A stretch of DNA of 42,615 bases, taken from positions 408,361 to 450,975 of the forward strand of contig NZ_LMEV01000020.1 of the NCBI RefSeq assembly GCF_001426505.1, in the 5' to 3' direction. How positions within the stretch are numbered: position 1 is the first letter of the stretch; the number at the start of each line of letters is the position of its first letter. This document shows, in pieces, positions 8,237 to 18,116 of this stretch. The DNA is from Variovorax sp. Root473. Its GTDB lineage: Bacteria > Pseudomonadota > Gammaproteobacteria > Burkholderiales > Burkholderiaceae_C. A model generated the notes under the pieces. The model had not been told where the DNA came from. It saw nothing but the letters and a program-made list of their open reading frames with translations, and made no database searches. The position numbers and the translations under genes were made by a program.

Positions 8237-9064
8237 ATGACGACGACCGCCGCAGACTTCCTCAAGGCCGCCGACCCGGTGGCTGCCCTCAAGGCCCTGA
8301 GCGACGACGTGCGCGCCAAGCCTTCCGACCCGAAGCACCGCGTCTTCATGGCGCAGCTCTTGTGCGTGCTCGGGCAGTGGGAGCGCGCGCTCAACCAGCT
8401 CACCGTCGCGGCCGAGCTCGATGCGCTCGCTGTACCCATGAAGCAGGTGTACGGCGAGGCCGTGCGCTGCGAAGGCCTGCGCGCCGACGTGTTCGCCGGC
8501 ACGCGCACGCCGATGATCTTCGGTCAGCCCGATGAATGGCTGGCACTGCTCATCGAATCGCTGCTGCGGCAAGGCCGCGGCGAGAGCGGGCTGGCCGAAG
8601 ACCTGCGCCAGCGCGCCTTCGACGGCGCGCCCGCCATCGCCGGCACCATCGACGGCGCGCCCTTCGAATGGCTGGCCGACGCCGACATGCGCCTGGGCCC
8701 GGTGCTCGAGGCCTTCGTCAACGGCAAGTACTACTGGATTCCCTACGCGCGCCTGGCGCACATCAAGATCGAGCCGCCCGAAGACCTGCGCGACTGCGTC
8801 TGGATGCCCGCGCACCTGCAGTTCGAGAACGGCGGCGAAACGCTGGCCCTCATTCCCACGCGCTACGAAGGCACCGAGGCGCAGGACGACGGCGAGCTGC
8901 GCCTGGCGCGCAAGACCGAGTGGCGCGAGCTGCGCCCCGAGGTCTGGGCTGGCTACGGCCAGCGCGTGCTCGGCAGCGACGCCGGCGAGTACGCGCTGAT
9001 GGACGTGCGCGAGATCCTCTTCACGCCTGCTGCTGAAGGCGGCGAAAGCAGCGGCGGTGGCTGA
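8237..9064 (+). CDS. tagJ: T6SS accessory protein TagJ (ImpE/SciE family)
   Basis: The 275-residue protein matches ImpE/TagJ. The N-terminal helical part has a TPR-like pair (DPVAALKALSDDVRAKPSD, then MAQLLCVLGQWERALNQL). The C-terminal part has EWLADADMRLGPVLEAFVNG and YYWIPYARL, both typical of the family. TagJ binds the N-terminal helix of TssB and is thought to modulate sheath recycling by ClpV. The ATG at 8237 is preceded by AGGAG. The stop overlaps the GTG of tssE by 8 bases, so the two are likely coupled. It sits directly before the baseplate genes, its common position. Confidence 0.9.
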   Translation: MTTTAADFLKAADPVAALKALSDDVRAKPSDPKHRVFMAQLLCVLGQWERALNQLTVAAELDALAVPMKQVYGEAVRCEGLRADVFAGTRTPMIFGQPDEWLALLIESLLRQGRGESGLAEDLRQRAFDGAPAIAGTIDGAPFEWLADADMRLGPVLEAFVNGKYYWIPYARLAHIKIEPPEDLRDCVWMPAHLQFENGGETLALIPTRYEGTEAQDDGELRLARKTEWRELRPEVWAGYGQRVLGSDAGEYALMDVREILFTPAAEGGESSGGG

Positions 9065-9572
9065 GCTCACCGCGCAGGAGCGGCTGCAGCCCTCGCTGCT
9101 GGACCGCCTCGTCGACCACGCGCCCGACGAGAAGCGCGAGGGCGACGACAAGCGCACGCTCACCAAGCAGGCGCTGCGCCAGGCCGTGCTGCGCGACCTC
9201 GGCTGGCTCTTCAATGCCACGGGGCACGGCCTGTCGATGGAGGACAAGCAGCACCCGAATGCCGCGCGCTCCGTCATCAACTACGGATTGCCTATGCTGT
9301 CTGGCCAGTTCACCTCGTCGGTGCAGCGTGTCAGCATGGAACAGGCTTTGAAGAACGCAATCCTGCAGTTCGAGCCGCGCATTTTGTCCCGCACACTCGA
9401 AGTCGAACTCGTCATGGAAGGCCCGGCCCTGGAGTCCCACAACAGCATTGGCCTGCAGATACGCGGCATGCTGTGGGCGCAGCCCGTGCCGCTCGAGTTC
9501 CTCATGCGAAGCCGCGTCGATCTGGAAGAGGGCCGCATAGAGATCGTGGACATGGCGCAAAACCCAAGGTAA
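9057..9572 (+). CDS. tssE: T6SS baseplate subunit TssE (gp25-like)
   Basis: The 171-residue product has the opening QERLQPSLLDRLVDHAPDE seen in TssE, a central LGWLFNATG region and the closing gp25-like FLMRSRVDLEEGRIEIVD. It corresponds to phage T4 gp25 and forms part of the baseplate wedge with TssF, TssG and TssK, helping to start sheath assembly. The start is GTG at 9057 inside the end of tagJ. No in-frame ATG occurs until about residue 60, well inside the domain, so GTG is the better choice. tssF follows after only 6 bases. Confidence 0.93.
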   Translation: MAELTAQERLQPSLLDRLVDHAPDEKREGDDKRTLTKQALRQAVLRDLGWLFNATGHGLSMEDKQHPNAARSVINYGLPMLSGQFTSSVQRVSMEQALKNAILQFEPRILSRTLEVELVMEGPALESHNSIGLQIRGMLWAQPVPLEFLMRSRVDLEEGRIEIVDMAQNPR

Positions 9573-9578
9573 GTCCAC

Positions 9579-11471
9579 ATGGACCCTCGGCTGCTGAGCC
9601 TGTACGAGCAGGAGCTGCGCTACTTCCGCGAAAGCGCCTCGGAGTTCGCCCGTGCGTTCCCGAAGATCGCGCACCGGCTGGGCATCGAAGGCCAGGAAGT
9701 CGCCGACCCGTACGTGGAGCGGCTGATCGAGGCCACGGCTTTCCTTTCGGCGCGCGTGGGCCTGAAGCTGGACGCCGAATACCCGCGCTTCACGGGCCAC
9801 CTGCTCGACATCGTCTACCCGCACTTCCTGGCGCCCACGCCGGCCATGACGGTGGTGTCGTTCGTGCCCGACCCGGAAGACGCCAACCTCGCGGCCGGCC
9901 CCACGCTGCCGCGCGGCGCCGGCCTGCGCGCGCGCCAGGCCGTAGGGCAGAACACGCATTGCGAGTTCCGCACCGCCGCCGCGCTGCGCATCTGGCCGAT
10001 CGAGGTGCAGCGCGCCCAGTACTTCACCTACGCGCCCGACCTGCCGCTGAACACCCACCCGCAGTCGCGCGCCATCCGCGGCGGCCTGCGCATCGCATTG
10101 CGCGCCACGGCGGGGCTGGACTTCAGCCAGATCGCGCTCGACGACCTGGTGCTGCACTTCGGCGGCGCGGAAGACGTGGCCTGGCAGCTGCACGAATGCG
10201 CGCTGGGCCAGCCTGTGGGCGTGTGGGTGCGCCCGCTCACGGCCGGCGGTGCCTTGCAGGGCCCCGTGCGCAGCCTGCCGGGCAGCGCCATCGGCGCGGT
10301 CGGTTTCGGGGACGACGAGGCGCTGCTGCCGGTCACGGCCACGGGCTTCTCGGGCTTTCGGCTGCTGCAGGAGTACTTCGCGTTTCCGCAGCGCTTCCAG
10401 TTCGTGCGCATCGGCGGTCTGCAGGCGCTGCTCGCGACGATGCCGGTGACCGAGCTGGAGATCGTGCTGCTGTTCTCGCGCGGCGACGCGGCGCTCGAGA
10501 AGCTGGTGAGCGCCGACAACGTGCAGCTGCACTGCGTGCCCGCCGTCAACCTGTTCACCAAGCGGCTCGACCGCGTGCCCGTGACCGAGGGCGTGAGCCA
10601 GTTCCACCTGGTGCCCGACCGCACGCGGCCACAGGACTTCGAGGTGCACACCGTCACCGAGGTCATCGGCCACGGCGCGCCGGGGGCCGACGCCGCGGTG
10701 GCCGAGCAGCCGTTCCGGCCGTTCTACTCCGCCTTCCACGGCAGCCGCAACAGCCACCCGGCCTACTTCACGACCACGCGCGAGCCGCGCATGCTCTCGG
10801 TGCGCCAGCGCACCGAAGGCCACCGCAGCAGCCACATCGGTTCCGAGGTCTACATGCAGATCGTCGACCCGCAGCAGGCGCCGTACGCCGCCACGCTGCG
10901 CCAGCTCGCCGTGACCGCGCTGTGCACCAACCGCGACCTGCCGCTGTTGATGCCGCTGGGCCGCGACAACGACTTCGACTGCGTCGACTCCTTTCCCGTG
11001 CAGCGCGTGCGCATGGTGCGCGGGCCGTCGCGGCCGGTGTCGCCGGTGGTGAGCCAGGGGCTGGGCTGGCGCGTCATCGATCACCTGGCGCTCAATTACC
11101 TGTCGCTGTCCGACAGCACGCCGGAGCAGGGCGCCGCCGCGCTGCGCGAGACGCTCATGCTCTACGCCGTGCATGCCGACGAGATGCGCCAGGGCCAGGT
11201 GCGCGGGCTGCTGTCGGTCAAGAGCAAGCCCGTGGCACGGCGCCTGCCGCTCGCGGGCCCGATCGCCTTCGGGCGCGGGCTCGAGGTGACGCTGGAGGTC
11301 GACAAGGACGCCTTCCACGGCCACAGCGCCTTCCTGTTCGGTGCCGTGCTGGCGCAGTTTCTCGCGCGCCATGTCGAGGTGAACCACTTCGTGGAGACCG
11401 TGCTGCGTGTCGCGGGCAAGGGCGAAGCCATGCGCTGGAGGCCGCTGTGCGGGACACGACAGATTCTGTAA
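9579..11471 (+). CDS. tssF: T6SS baseplate subunit TssF (ImpG/VasA)
   Basis: At 630 residues this is a full-length TssF. It has the family N-terminus MDPRLLSLYEQELRYFRES, then FLSARVGLKLDAEYPRF, HLLDIVYPHFLAPTPAMTV, and later FPQRFQFVRIGGL and the conserved histidine-rich LGWRVIDHLALNYLSL region. TssF is the main wedge component of the cytoplasmic baseplate and binds TssG. A ribosome site AAGG lies before ATG 9579. The 3' end overlaps tssG by 25 bases. Nothing is truncated or missing relative to the family. Confidence 0.95.
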   Translation: MDPRLLSLYEQELRYFRESASEFARAFPKIAHRLGIEGQEVADPYVERLIEATAFLSARVGLKLDAEYPRFTGHLLDIVYPHFLAPTPAMTVVSFVPDPEDANLAAGPTLPRGAGLRARQAVGQNTHCEFRTAAALRIWPIEVQRAQYFTYAPDLPLNTHPQSRAIRGGLRIALRATAGLDFSQIALDDLVLHFGGAEDVAWQLHECALGQPVGVWVRPLTAGGALQGPVRSLPGSAIGAVGFGDDEALLPVTATGFSGFRLLQEYFAFPQRFQFVRIGGLQALLATMPVTELEIVLLFSRGDAALEKLVSADNVQLHCVPAVNLFTKRLDRVPVTEGVSQFHLVPDRTRPQDFEVHTVTEVIGHGAPGADAAVAEQPFRPFYSAFHGSRNSHPAYFTTTREPRMLSVRQRTEGHRSSHIGSEVYMQIVDPQQAPYAATLRQLAVTALCTNRDLPLLMPLGRDNDFDCVDSFPVQRVRMVRGPSRPVSPVVSQGLGWRVIDHLALNYLSLSDSTPEQGAAALRETLMLYAVHADEMRQGQVRGLLSVKSKPVARRLPLAGPIAFGRGLEVTLEVDKDAFHGHSAFLFGAVLAQFLARHVEVNHFVETVLRVAGKGEAMRWRPLCGTRQIL

Positions 11472-12520
11472 GCACGCGGGTCGATCACGCGCTGCGCGGG
11501 TGGTCGGCGCAGCCGTGGGACTTCGACTACTTCGCCGTGATGCGCCGCATCGAGTCCGTCGCGAAGACCACGCCGCGCTGGGGCCGCGCCTTGCTGCCCA
11601 GCGCCGAGCCCGTGCGCGTGGGGCAGGAGCCGTCGCTGTCGTTCGCGCCCGCGAGCTTCAGCCGCTTCGAGCCGGCCACCTCGCATTCGCCGCCGCGCCT
11701 GCGCCAGCACTTCTTCGGCTACATCGGCCCCAACGGCCCGCTGCCGGTGCACCTGAGCGACTTCATCCGCGAGCGCAGCCTGAACCACGGCGACCCGACC
11801 TGGCTGGCTTTTCTCGACACCTTCTCGCACCGCTTCTCGCTGCACTTCTACCGCGCGTGGGCGCAGTCGCGTCCCGCCGTGGCGCTCGACCGGCCGGGCG
11901 AAGACCGCTTCCGCCTTCAGGTCGGCGCGCTGGTCGGCATCGGCACGCCGGGGCGCATCGGGCGCGACGAGATCCATGACGACGCACGCCTGCATTTCTC
12001 GGGCTGGCTGGCGCGCCGCGTGCACAACGCGGAAAGCGTCGAGTCGGTGCTGTGCAGCTACTTCGGCGTGCCGGTGAAGCTGGAGCGCTGGGTCGGCCAC
12101 TGGATGCGCGTGCCCACGGACGAGGTCACGCGGCTGGGGCAGGGCGAGAGTTCGCGTTCGATGGGCATGGGCGCGATGCTCGGCACGCGCGCGTGGGACC
12201 GCCAGCACCGCGTGCGCCTGCACCTGGGGCCGCTCACGATCGACCAGTACCGCATGTTTCTTCCCATCGGCGACGCGCGCTCCGTGCTGCAACGCTGGAT
12301 GCAGCAGCTCCTGGGCGACGAACTCGAATGGGACGCCGAGCTGGTGCTCGAGAAGGCCCAGGTACCGCCCACCCGGCTCGGCCAGCGCAAAGGCAACGCG
12401 CCGCGCCTGGGCTGGATCTCGTGGCTCGGCGACCGGCCCCGCGTGCGCGACGCGGCCGATGTGCGCATTGCGCGCAAGTCGGCCCCGGCGTTTCAAACCA
12501 CCCCATCGCCAATCGTCTAG
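11447..12520 (+). CDS. tssG: T6SS baseplate subunit TssG (ImpH/VasB)
   Basis: The 357-residue frame begins at GTG 11447, inside the end of tssF, with GGAGG just upstream. The frame is open for much longer upstream, but that part is a shadow of tssF. The N-terminus after the start has the TssG hallmark WDFDYFAVMRRIES, followed by LPSAEPVRVGQEPSLSFAPA, FFGYIGPNGPLPVHLS and FLDTFSHRFSLHFYRAWA. The C-terminus has LGPLTIDQYRMFLPIG. TssG completes the TssE-F-G wedge of the baseplate. clpV starts 20 bases later. Confidence 0.93.
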   Translation: MRDTTDSVSTRVDHALRGWSAQPWDFDYFAVMRRIESVAKTTPRWGRALLPSAEPVRVGQEPSLSFAPASFSRFEPATSHSPPRLRQHFFGYIGPNGPLPVHLSDFIRERSLNHGDPTWLAFLDTFSHRFSLHFYRAWAQSRPAVALDRPGEDRFRLQVGALVGIGTPGRIGRDEIHDDARLHFSGWLARRVHNAESVESVLCSYFGVPVKLERWVGHWMRVPTDEVTRLGQGESSRSMGMGAMLGTRAWDRQHRVRLHLGPLTIDQYRMFLPIGDARSVLQRWMQQLLGDELEWDAELVLEKAQVPPTRLGQRKGNAPRLGWISWLGDRPRVRDAADVRIARKSAPAFQTTPSPIV

Positions 12521-12539
12521 ATGAGATACGGAGTCCTCC

Positions 12540-15233
12540 ATGAGTGAAATCAGCCGCACCGCCCTCTTCGGCAAACTCAACTCGCTGGCCTACAAGGCCA
12601 TCGAGGGCGCCACCGTCTTCTGCAAGATGCGTGGCAATCCGTACGTGGAACTGGAGCACTGGTTCGCCCAGCTGCTGCAGGCACAGGACTCCGACCTGCA
12701 CCGCGTGATCCAGCACTACGGCCTGGACGTGTCGGTGATCGCCAAAGACATGACCGCCGCGCTCGACCGCCTGCCGCGCGGCGCCACCGCCATCAGCGAC
12801 TTCTCGCCGCACATCGAGAACGCCATCGAGCGCGCGTGGACCTACGCCACCCTGCAGTTCGGCGAGGCGCAGGTGCGCACCGGCTACATCCTCGTCGGCA
12901 TGCTGAAAACGCAGAGCCTGCGCAACCCGCTGTTCGGCCTGTCGAAGCAGTTCGAGAAGATCAAGGTCGAGGACCTGGCCGACAACTTTCCCAAGATTTG
13001 CGACGCCTCGCCCGAAGCGCAGATGCGCGCTCAAGATGGCACCGGCATGGGCAGCGGTGCGCCCGGCGAAGACTCGGGCGCCATGGCGCCGGCCGCCATG
13101 GGCAAGGGCGATGCGCTCAAGAAATTTGCTGTCGACCTCACGGAGAAAGCCAGGAAGGGAGAGATGGATCCGGTGACCGGGCGGGACGAGGAAATCCGCC
13201 AGATCGTCGACATCCTCATGCGCCGCCGCCAGAACAACCCGCTGCTCACGGGTGAAGCGGGTGTCGGCAAGACCGCAGTGGTCGAAGGCTTCGCGCAGCG
13301 CCTGGCGCGCGGCGACGTGCCGCCGCAACTGAAGGATGTGAAGCTGCTCACGCTCGACATCGGCCTCCTGCAGGCCGGCGCGAGCATGAAGGGCGAGTTC
13401 GAGCAGCGCCTGCGCCAGGTGATCGACGAGGTGCAGGCATCGCCCACGCCCATCATTCTTTTCATCGACGAGATCCACACGCTCGTGGGTGCGGGCGGCG
13501 CGGCCGGCACCGGCGATGCGGCCAACCTGCTCAAGCCGGCACTCGCGCGCGGCAACCTGCGCACCATCGGCGCCACCACCTGGGCCGAGTACAAGAAGTA
13601 CATCGAGAAAGACCCGGCGCTCACGCGGCGCTTCCAGGTCGTGCAGGTGCCCGAGCCCGACGAGACCAAGGCCATCCTGATGCTGCGTGGCGTGGCCAGC
13701 GTGCTGGAGAAGCACCACCGCGTGCAGCTGCTGGACGAGGCCATCGAGGCGGCCGTGAAGTTGAGCCACCGCTACATTCCCGCGCGCCAGTTGCCCGACA
13801 AGGCCGTGAGCCTGCTGGACACCGCGTGCGCGCGCGTGGCCGTGTCGCAGCATGCGACGCCGCCCGAAGTGGAAGACTGCATGCGCCGCATCGAGGGGCT
13901 CACGGTCGAGCAGGAAATCATCGGCCGCGAAGCCACCATCGGCATCGACGTGACCAAGCGCTCGGCGCAGGTCGAAGCGCTGCTGGTCGAATCGAAGCAG
14001 CAGCTCGAAGGGCTGAATGCGCGCTGGCAGGAAGAGAAAGGCCTGGTCGATCGGCTGCTCGAACTGCGCAGCAAGCTGCGCGCAGGCAACAAGCCCGTCG
14101 ATGAACCTGCGGCCGGTGAAGCACCCGCCGAGGCTGCGCCCGACCGCGCCACGCTGCTCGCCGAGCTGCACGACCTGCAGGCAAGGATCCACGCGGTGCA
14201 GGGCGAGTCGCCGCTCATTCTTCCGTCGGTCGACGAGCAGGCCGTGGCCTCGGTCGTCGCGGACTGGACCGGTATTCCGGTCGGCCGCATGGTCAAGAAC
14301 GAAGTCGAGGCCGTGCTCAAGCTCGCCGACACGCTCAACCAGCGCGTCATCGGCCAGAAGCATGGGCTGGAAATGATCGCGCGCCGCATCCAGACCTCCC
14401 GTGCGCGGCTGGACAACCCGCAGAAACCCATCGGCGTGTTCATGCTGTGCGGCACCTCGGGCGTCGGCAAAACCGAGACTGCGCTGGCGCTGGCCGAAGC
14501 GCTGTACGGCGGCGAGCAGAACATCATCACCATCAACATGAGCGAGTTCCAGGAGGCGCACACCGTCTCCACGCTCAAGGGCGCGCCTCCGGGCTACGTG
14601 GGCTACGGCGAAGGGGGCATCCTGACTGAAGCGGTGCGTCGCCGCCCCTACAGCGTGGTGCTGCTGGACGAAGTGGAGAAGGCGCACCCCGACGTGCACG
14701 AGATCTTCTTCCAGGTCTTCGACAAGGGCTGGATGGAAGACGGCGAGGGCCGCATGATCGATTTCAAGAACACGATCATCCTGCTGACCACCAACGCCGG
14801 CAGCGAGCTGGTGATGAGCATGTGCCGTGACCCGGAGCTGCTGCCCGACTCGAACGCGCTGGCCGATGCGCTGAAGGCACCGCTCATGAAGGTGTTTCCG
14901 CCCGCGCTGCTGGGCCGCATCGTCACCATTCCCTACTACCCGCTGTCGCCCGAGATGATGAAGAAGATCGTGCGGCTGCAGTTGGGCCGCATCAAGAAGC
15001 GCGTGGAGACGAACCACGGCGTGCCCTTCGAGTACAGCGACGCGGTCGTCGACCAGGTCGTCGCGCGCTGCCAGGACCCGGAGTCGGGCGGGCGCGTGAT
15101 CGACGCGATCCTGACCAACACCGTGCTGCCCACCATTTCGGTCGAGTACCTGCAACGCCTGGCCTCGGGCGGCGAGATCCGCCGCGTGGCGCTCGACGTG
15201 AAGGACGCCGACTTCACCTACGCGTTCGACTGA
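12540..15233 (+). CDS. tssH: T6SS AAA+ ATPase ClpV (TssH)
   Basis: The 897-residue protein has a Clp N-domain (opening at TALFGKLNSLAYKAIEGAT, with VELEHWFAQLLQ) and two AAA+ modules. The first Walker A is GEAGVGKT (residues 238-245) with Walker B ILFIDEIHTLVGAGG. The second is GTSGVGKT (about 638-645) with Walker B VVLLDEVEKAHPDVHE. A coiled middle domain lies at about residues 460-560. ClpV binds the contracted TssB-TssC sheath and unfolds it for reuse in the cytoplasm. Length and motif set match the ClpV branch rather than ClpB. An ACGGAG ribosome site precedes ATG 12540. vgrG follows 40 bases later. Confidence 0.96.
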   Translation: MSEISRTALFGKLNSLAYKAIEGATVFCKMRGNPYVELEHWFAQLLQAQDSDLHRVIQHYGLDVSVIAKDMTAALDRLPRGATAISDFSPHIENAIERAWTYATLQFGEAQVRTGYILVGMLKTQSLRNPLFGLSKQFEKIKVEDLADNFPKICDASPEAQMRAQDGTGMGSGAPGEDSGAMAPAAMGKGDALKKFAVDLTEKARKGEMDPVTGRDEEIRQIVDILMRRRQNNPLLTGEAGVGKTAVVEGFAQRLARGDVPPQLKDVKLLTLDIGLLQAGASMKGEFEQRLRQVIDEVQASPTPIILFIDEIHTLVGAGGAAGTGDAANLLKPALARGNLRTIGATTWAEYKKYIEKDPALTRRFQVVQVPEPDETKAILMLRGVASVLEKHHRVQLLDEAIEAAVKLSHRYIPARQLPDKAVSLLDTACARVAVSQHATPPEVEDCMRRIEGLTVEQEIIGREATIGIDVTKRSAQVEALLVESKQQLEGLNARWQEEKGLVDRLLELRSKLRAGNKPVDEPAAGEAPAEAAPDRATLLAELHDLQARIHAVQGESPLILPSVDEQAVASVVADWTGIPVGRMVKNEVEAVLKLADTLNQRVIGQKHGLEMIARRIQTSRARLDNPQKPIGVFMLCGTSGVGKTETALALAEALYGGEQNIITINMSEFQEAHTVSTLKGAPPGYVGYGEGGILTEAVRRRPYSVVLLDEVEKAHPDVHEIFFQVFDKGWMEDGEGRMIDFKNTIILLTTNAGSELVMSMCRDPELLPDSNALADALKAPLMKVFPPALLGRIVTIPYYPLSPEMMKKIVRLQLGRIKKRVETNHGVPFEYSDAVVDQVVARCQDPESGGRVIDAILTNTVLPTISVEYLQRLASGGEIRRVALDVKDADFTYAFD

Positions 15234-15273
15234 CCACCGCCCAGCGGGACGCCCCACTTCCGAGAGACCCAAG

Positions 15274-18087
15274 ATGGCCGACCACGAGTTCCGCATCGAG
15301 AGCGATTCGCCCGCCAAGGACGACCTGATGTTCTGGCGCATCGTCGGGCACGAGGCGCTGGCGCGCCCCGCGGCCTACGAGCTCACCGTGCTGTCCAAGA
15401 ACAAGGACCTCGCCGCCAAGGACATCCTGGGCCACGCCTTCGACGTGGTCATCGAGTTCAAGGACGCCGACGGCGGCGCGCACGAGCGGCATTGCCAGGG
15501 CCACGCGGTGCGCTTCGTGCGCGCAGGCCACATCGGGCGGCACTACGAGTACCGCATCGCGCTGCGCTCGTGGTTCTGGCTGCTCACCAAGCGCGCCAAC
15601 TCGCGCATCCACCAGGAAAAGAAAGTGCTCGAGGTGCTCGACGCGGTGTTCGAGGACAGCCCGATCAAGCGCTTCAAGAAGACCAAGGCCACCAACGTCA
15701 TCGGCACGCACAACCCACGCCGCTACTGCGTGCAGCACCAGGAGAGCGACTACCAGTTCCTGTCGCGCCTGCTGGAGGACGAAGGCATCTACTACTGGTT
15801 CGACGCGCACGACGCGCCCGGCACCATGCACCTGTCGGACGCCAGCGACCTGGCGCACGACAAGCTGCCCGCGGCCGACACGCTGCGCCACATGGCGGTC
15901 CATGCGGCCGAGCCGCGCTTCAACGAGATCTCGCGCTGGGTCAGCGCGCGGCAGTTCGACACCGGCAAGCACTCGTCGCGCGACAGCGACTTCAAGGCCA
16001 TCAAGAAGAAGCTGGGCGCCGACATCGACAGCTCCGACCAGCACGAGCTCGCCGAGTTCGAGATGTTCGAGTTCCCCGGCGGCTACTTCAGCGGCGACGA
16101 CGCCGAGACGCGCGCCAAGCTGCGCGGCGACGAACTCAACGCGCGCCGCGACCGCCACTGGGCGCTCACGCCGTGGCCCGACGTGGCGGCCGGGCGCAGC
16201 TTCAAGTTCGAGGACGACCCCGACGGCACGCGCAACGGCGACTACGTGATCGCCGCCTGCACCTTCATCGCCAGCCACCGCGGTTACGAGGGCGTGAGCG
16301 CCAGCGCGCCGGCCCAGCCCGTGCAGCGCGCGCTGGCCGAGGTGCTGCGCGACGACGCCGTGAACGCCGACACCCTGCCGGTGCTGGAAGAACTGATTGC
16401 CGCCACGCCCGCGCTGGCCGCCGCGCAGACCGGCAGCAGCCTGTTCCTGCTCACGGTGATGCCGGTCGACCGGCCGTTTCGCGCGCCGCGCCTCACGCCG
16501 CGAGTGACCATGCCCGGCCCGCAGACGGCGATCGTGGTCGGCCCCAAGGGCGACGAGCTGCACGTGGACGACCACGGCCGCGTGAAGGTGCACTTTCACT
16601 GGGACCGCTACGACGAGAGCAACGAGAAGTCGACCTGCTGGGTGCGCGTGTCGCAACCCTGGGGCGGCAAGGGCTGGGGCGGCTACTTCGCGCCGCGCAT
16701 CGGCCAGGAGGTGATCGTCGACTTCCTCAACGGCGACCCCGACCGCCCGGTGATCGTGGGCCGCGTCTACAACGACGACCAGCCCATTCCGTACAAGTCG
16801 CCCACGCAGAGCGGCTTCCGGACCCGGTCCACGCCGGGCGGCGGCGTGAACAACTACAACGAGATCATGTTCGAGGACAAGAAGGGCGAGGAGAACATCA
16901 ACATCCACGCCGAGAAGAACATGAGCCGCAGCGTGGAGCTGGACGACTCCACCACGGTGGACCGCGACCAGACCGTGACCGTGAAGCGCGACCAGACCTC
17001 CACGGTCGTGCGGGACCGCAAGACGACGGTAGAGAACAACGACACCACGATCATCCAGAAGTTCCAGAAGCTCACGGTCGGCAAGAACCAGGACAACCAC
17101 GTGGTGGGCTACCAGACCACGAATGTCGACATCGACCATGCGTTGCTGGTGAAAGGCCATCACAAGATCCAGTCCGACGGCAACCGCACCGACATCACGG
17201 GCGGCAACGAGACGCGGACGGTCACGGGCACGCAGACCATCACGGTGAAGGGCGGGGTGAAGTACAAGGCCCCGATCATGCTTTTCGAGGCAGGGCACAT
17301 GGAGTTCAAGGTGACCGGCGGCAATTCGATGAAGATCGACGCCAATGCCGCACCGTATGCCGCGGCGTTCCAGAAGTACACGCTGGTGAGCAACACCGAG
17401 CTCAACATGGTGGCCATCGGCAACATCAACACCGTGTCGGTGGGGTCCAACACCACGGTGCTCGGCCCCAACACGAGCGGCTACATCGGCAACAACACCG
17501 ACTTCAATCTCGGCGTCGCCCGCTCGACCTTCATGGGGCTGAGCATGGACAACGCGCTGGGCATCGCGATGTCGAACTTCCTCGGGTTGAAGGTCGACAA
17601 CACCTTGGCCATCAGCATGGAATCGGTGGCCGGCCTCAAGATCGAGCGGGACGGCACCTCGGTGCGGCAGGCCCCGCTGCATTCGATCATGCCGGGCGCC
17701 GGGGCCGGGGCGGGAACCGCCGCGACGGGCCCCATGGCAACCGCCGGTACGGCGGGGGCGCTCGCGGGCCTCGGGTACGGCGCCGTCTCGATGATCAGCG
17801 GTGCGGCGTCCCTGGGCTCGCAGTACGGCGACGCGAGGAAGATGCTGAACGAGATTCTCTCTAGCAGCGACATCGACAACATCCCCGGCATGCGCGGACG
17901 GCTGGAGCGCATGCGCAACCTGGTGAGCACCAATGTCGCCGACGGCGCCGCCACGATCCTGACGGCGGGCGCCGGCGGCGCGGTGCTGGCACTGCTGGGC
18001 ATGATCCCCGGCGTCGACGCCGTGGGCAGCGAGCGCGGCGCCAACGCGCTGCTCAGCCGCGACGACGCCGGCAATCCCAACGGCTGA
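15274..18087 (+). CDS. vgrG: T6SS spike protein VgrG (TssI) with hydrophobic C-terminal extension
   Basis: The 937-residue protein begins with the gp27-like region (FLSRLLEDEGIYYWFDAHD). The gp5 OB-fold follows at about residue 410 (VKVHFHWDRYDESNEKS, WVRVSQPWGGKGWGGYFAPR). A long DUF2345-like beta-helix needle runs to about residue 800 with many T-V repeats such as TTVDRDQTVTVKRDQTSTVV. After it comes a Gly/Ala-rich extension of about 130 residues (805-937) with two hydrophobic stretches, near 825-845 and 885-910. No catalytic motif is visible there. VgrG trimers cap the Hcp tube and carry cargo, and the DUF2169/DUF3540/DUF4150 module that follows is typical of spike-linked cargo loading. 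The extension may be an adaptor-binding tail or a small effector. Confidence 0.95.
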   Translation: MADHEFRIESDSPAKDDLMFWRIVGHEALARPAAYELTVLSKNKDLAAKDILGHAFDVVIEFKDADGGAHERHCQGHAVRFVRAGHIGRHYEYRIALRSWFWLLTKRANSRIHQEKKVLEVLDAVFEDSPIKRFKKTKATNVIGTHNPRRYCVQHQESDYQFLSRLLEDEGIYYWFDAHDAPGTMHLSDASDLAHDKLPAADTLRHMAVHAAEPRFNEISRWVSARQFDTGKHSSRDSDFKAIKKKLGADIDSSDQHELAEFEMFEFPGGYFSGDDAETRAKLRGDELNARRDRHWALTPWPDVAAGRSFKFEDDPDGTRNGDYVIAACTFIASHRGYEGVSASAPAQPVQRALAEVLRDDAVNADTLPVLEELIAATPALAAAQTGSSLFLLTVMPVDRPFRAPRLTPRVTMPGPQTAIVVGPKGDELHVDDHGRVKVHFHWDRYDESNEKSTCWVRVSQPWGGKGWGGYFAPRIGQEVIVDFLNGDPDRPVIVGRVYNDDQPIPYKSPTQSGFRTRSTPGGGVNNYNEIMFEDKKGEENINIHAEKNMSRSVELDDSTTVDRDQTVTVKRDQTSTVVRDRKTTVENNDTTIIQKFQKLTVGKNQDNHVVGYQTTNVDIDHALLVKGHHKIQSDGNRTDITGGNETRTVTGTQTITVKGGVKYKAPIMLFEAGHMEFKVTGGNSMKIDANAAPYAAAFQKYTLVSNTELNMVAIGNINTVSVGSNTTVLGPNTSGYIGNNTDFNLGVARSTFMGLSMDNALGIAMSNFLGLKVDNTLAISMESVAGLKIERDGTSVRQAPLHSIMPGAGAGAGTAATGPMATAGTAGALAGLGYGAVSMISGAASLGSQYGDARKMLNEILSSSDIDNIPGMRGRLERMRNLVSTNVADGAATILTAGAGGAVLALLGMIPGVDAVGSERGANALLSRDDAGNPNG

Positions 18088-18116
18088 TCGGGAAGAAAGC
18101 CAGCGCGCAAACCACC

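Noticed and set aside
9473..12520. 1015-codon forward frame that includes tssG
   Set aside because: Only the part from GTG 11447 is TssG; the upstream 650 codons are a shadow of tssF.
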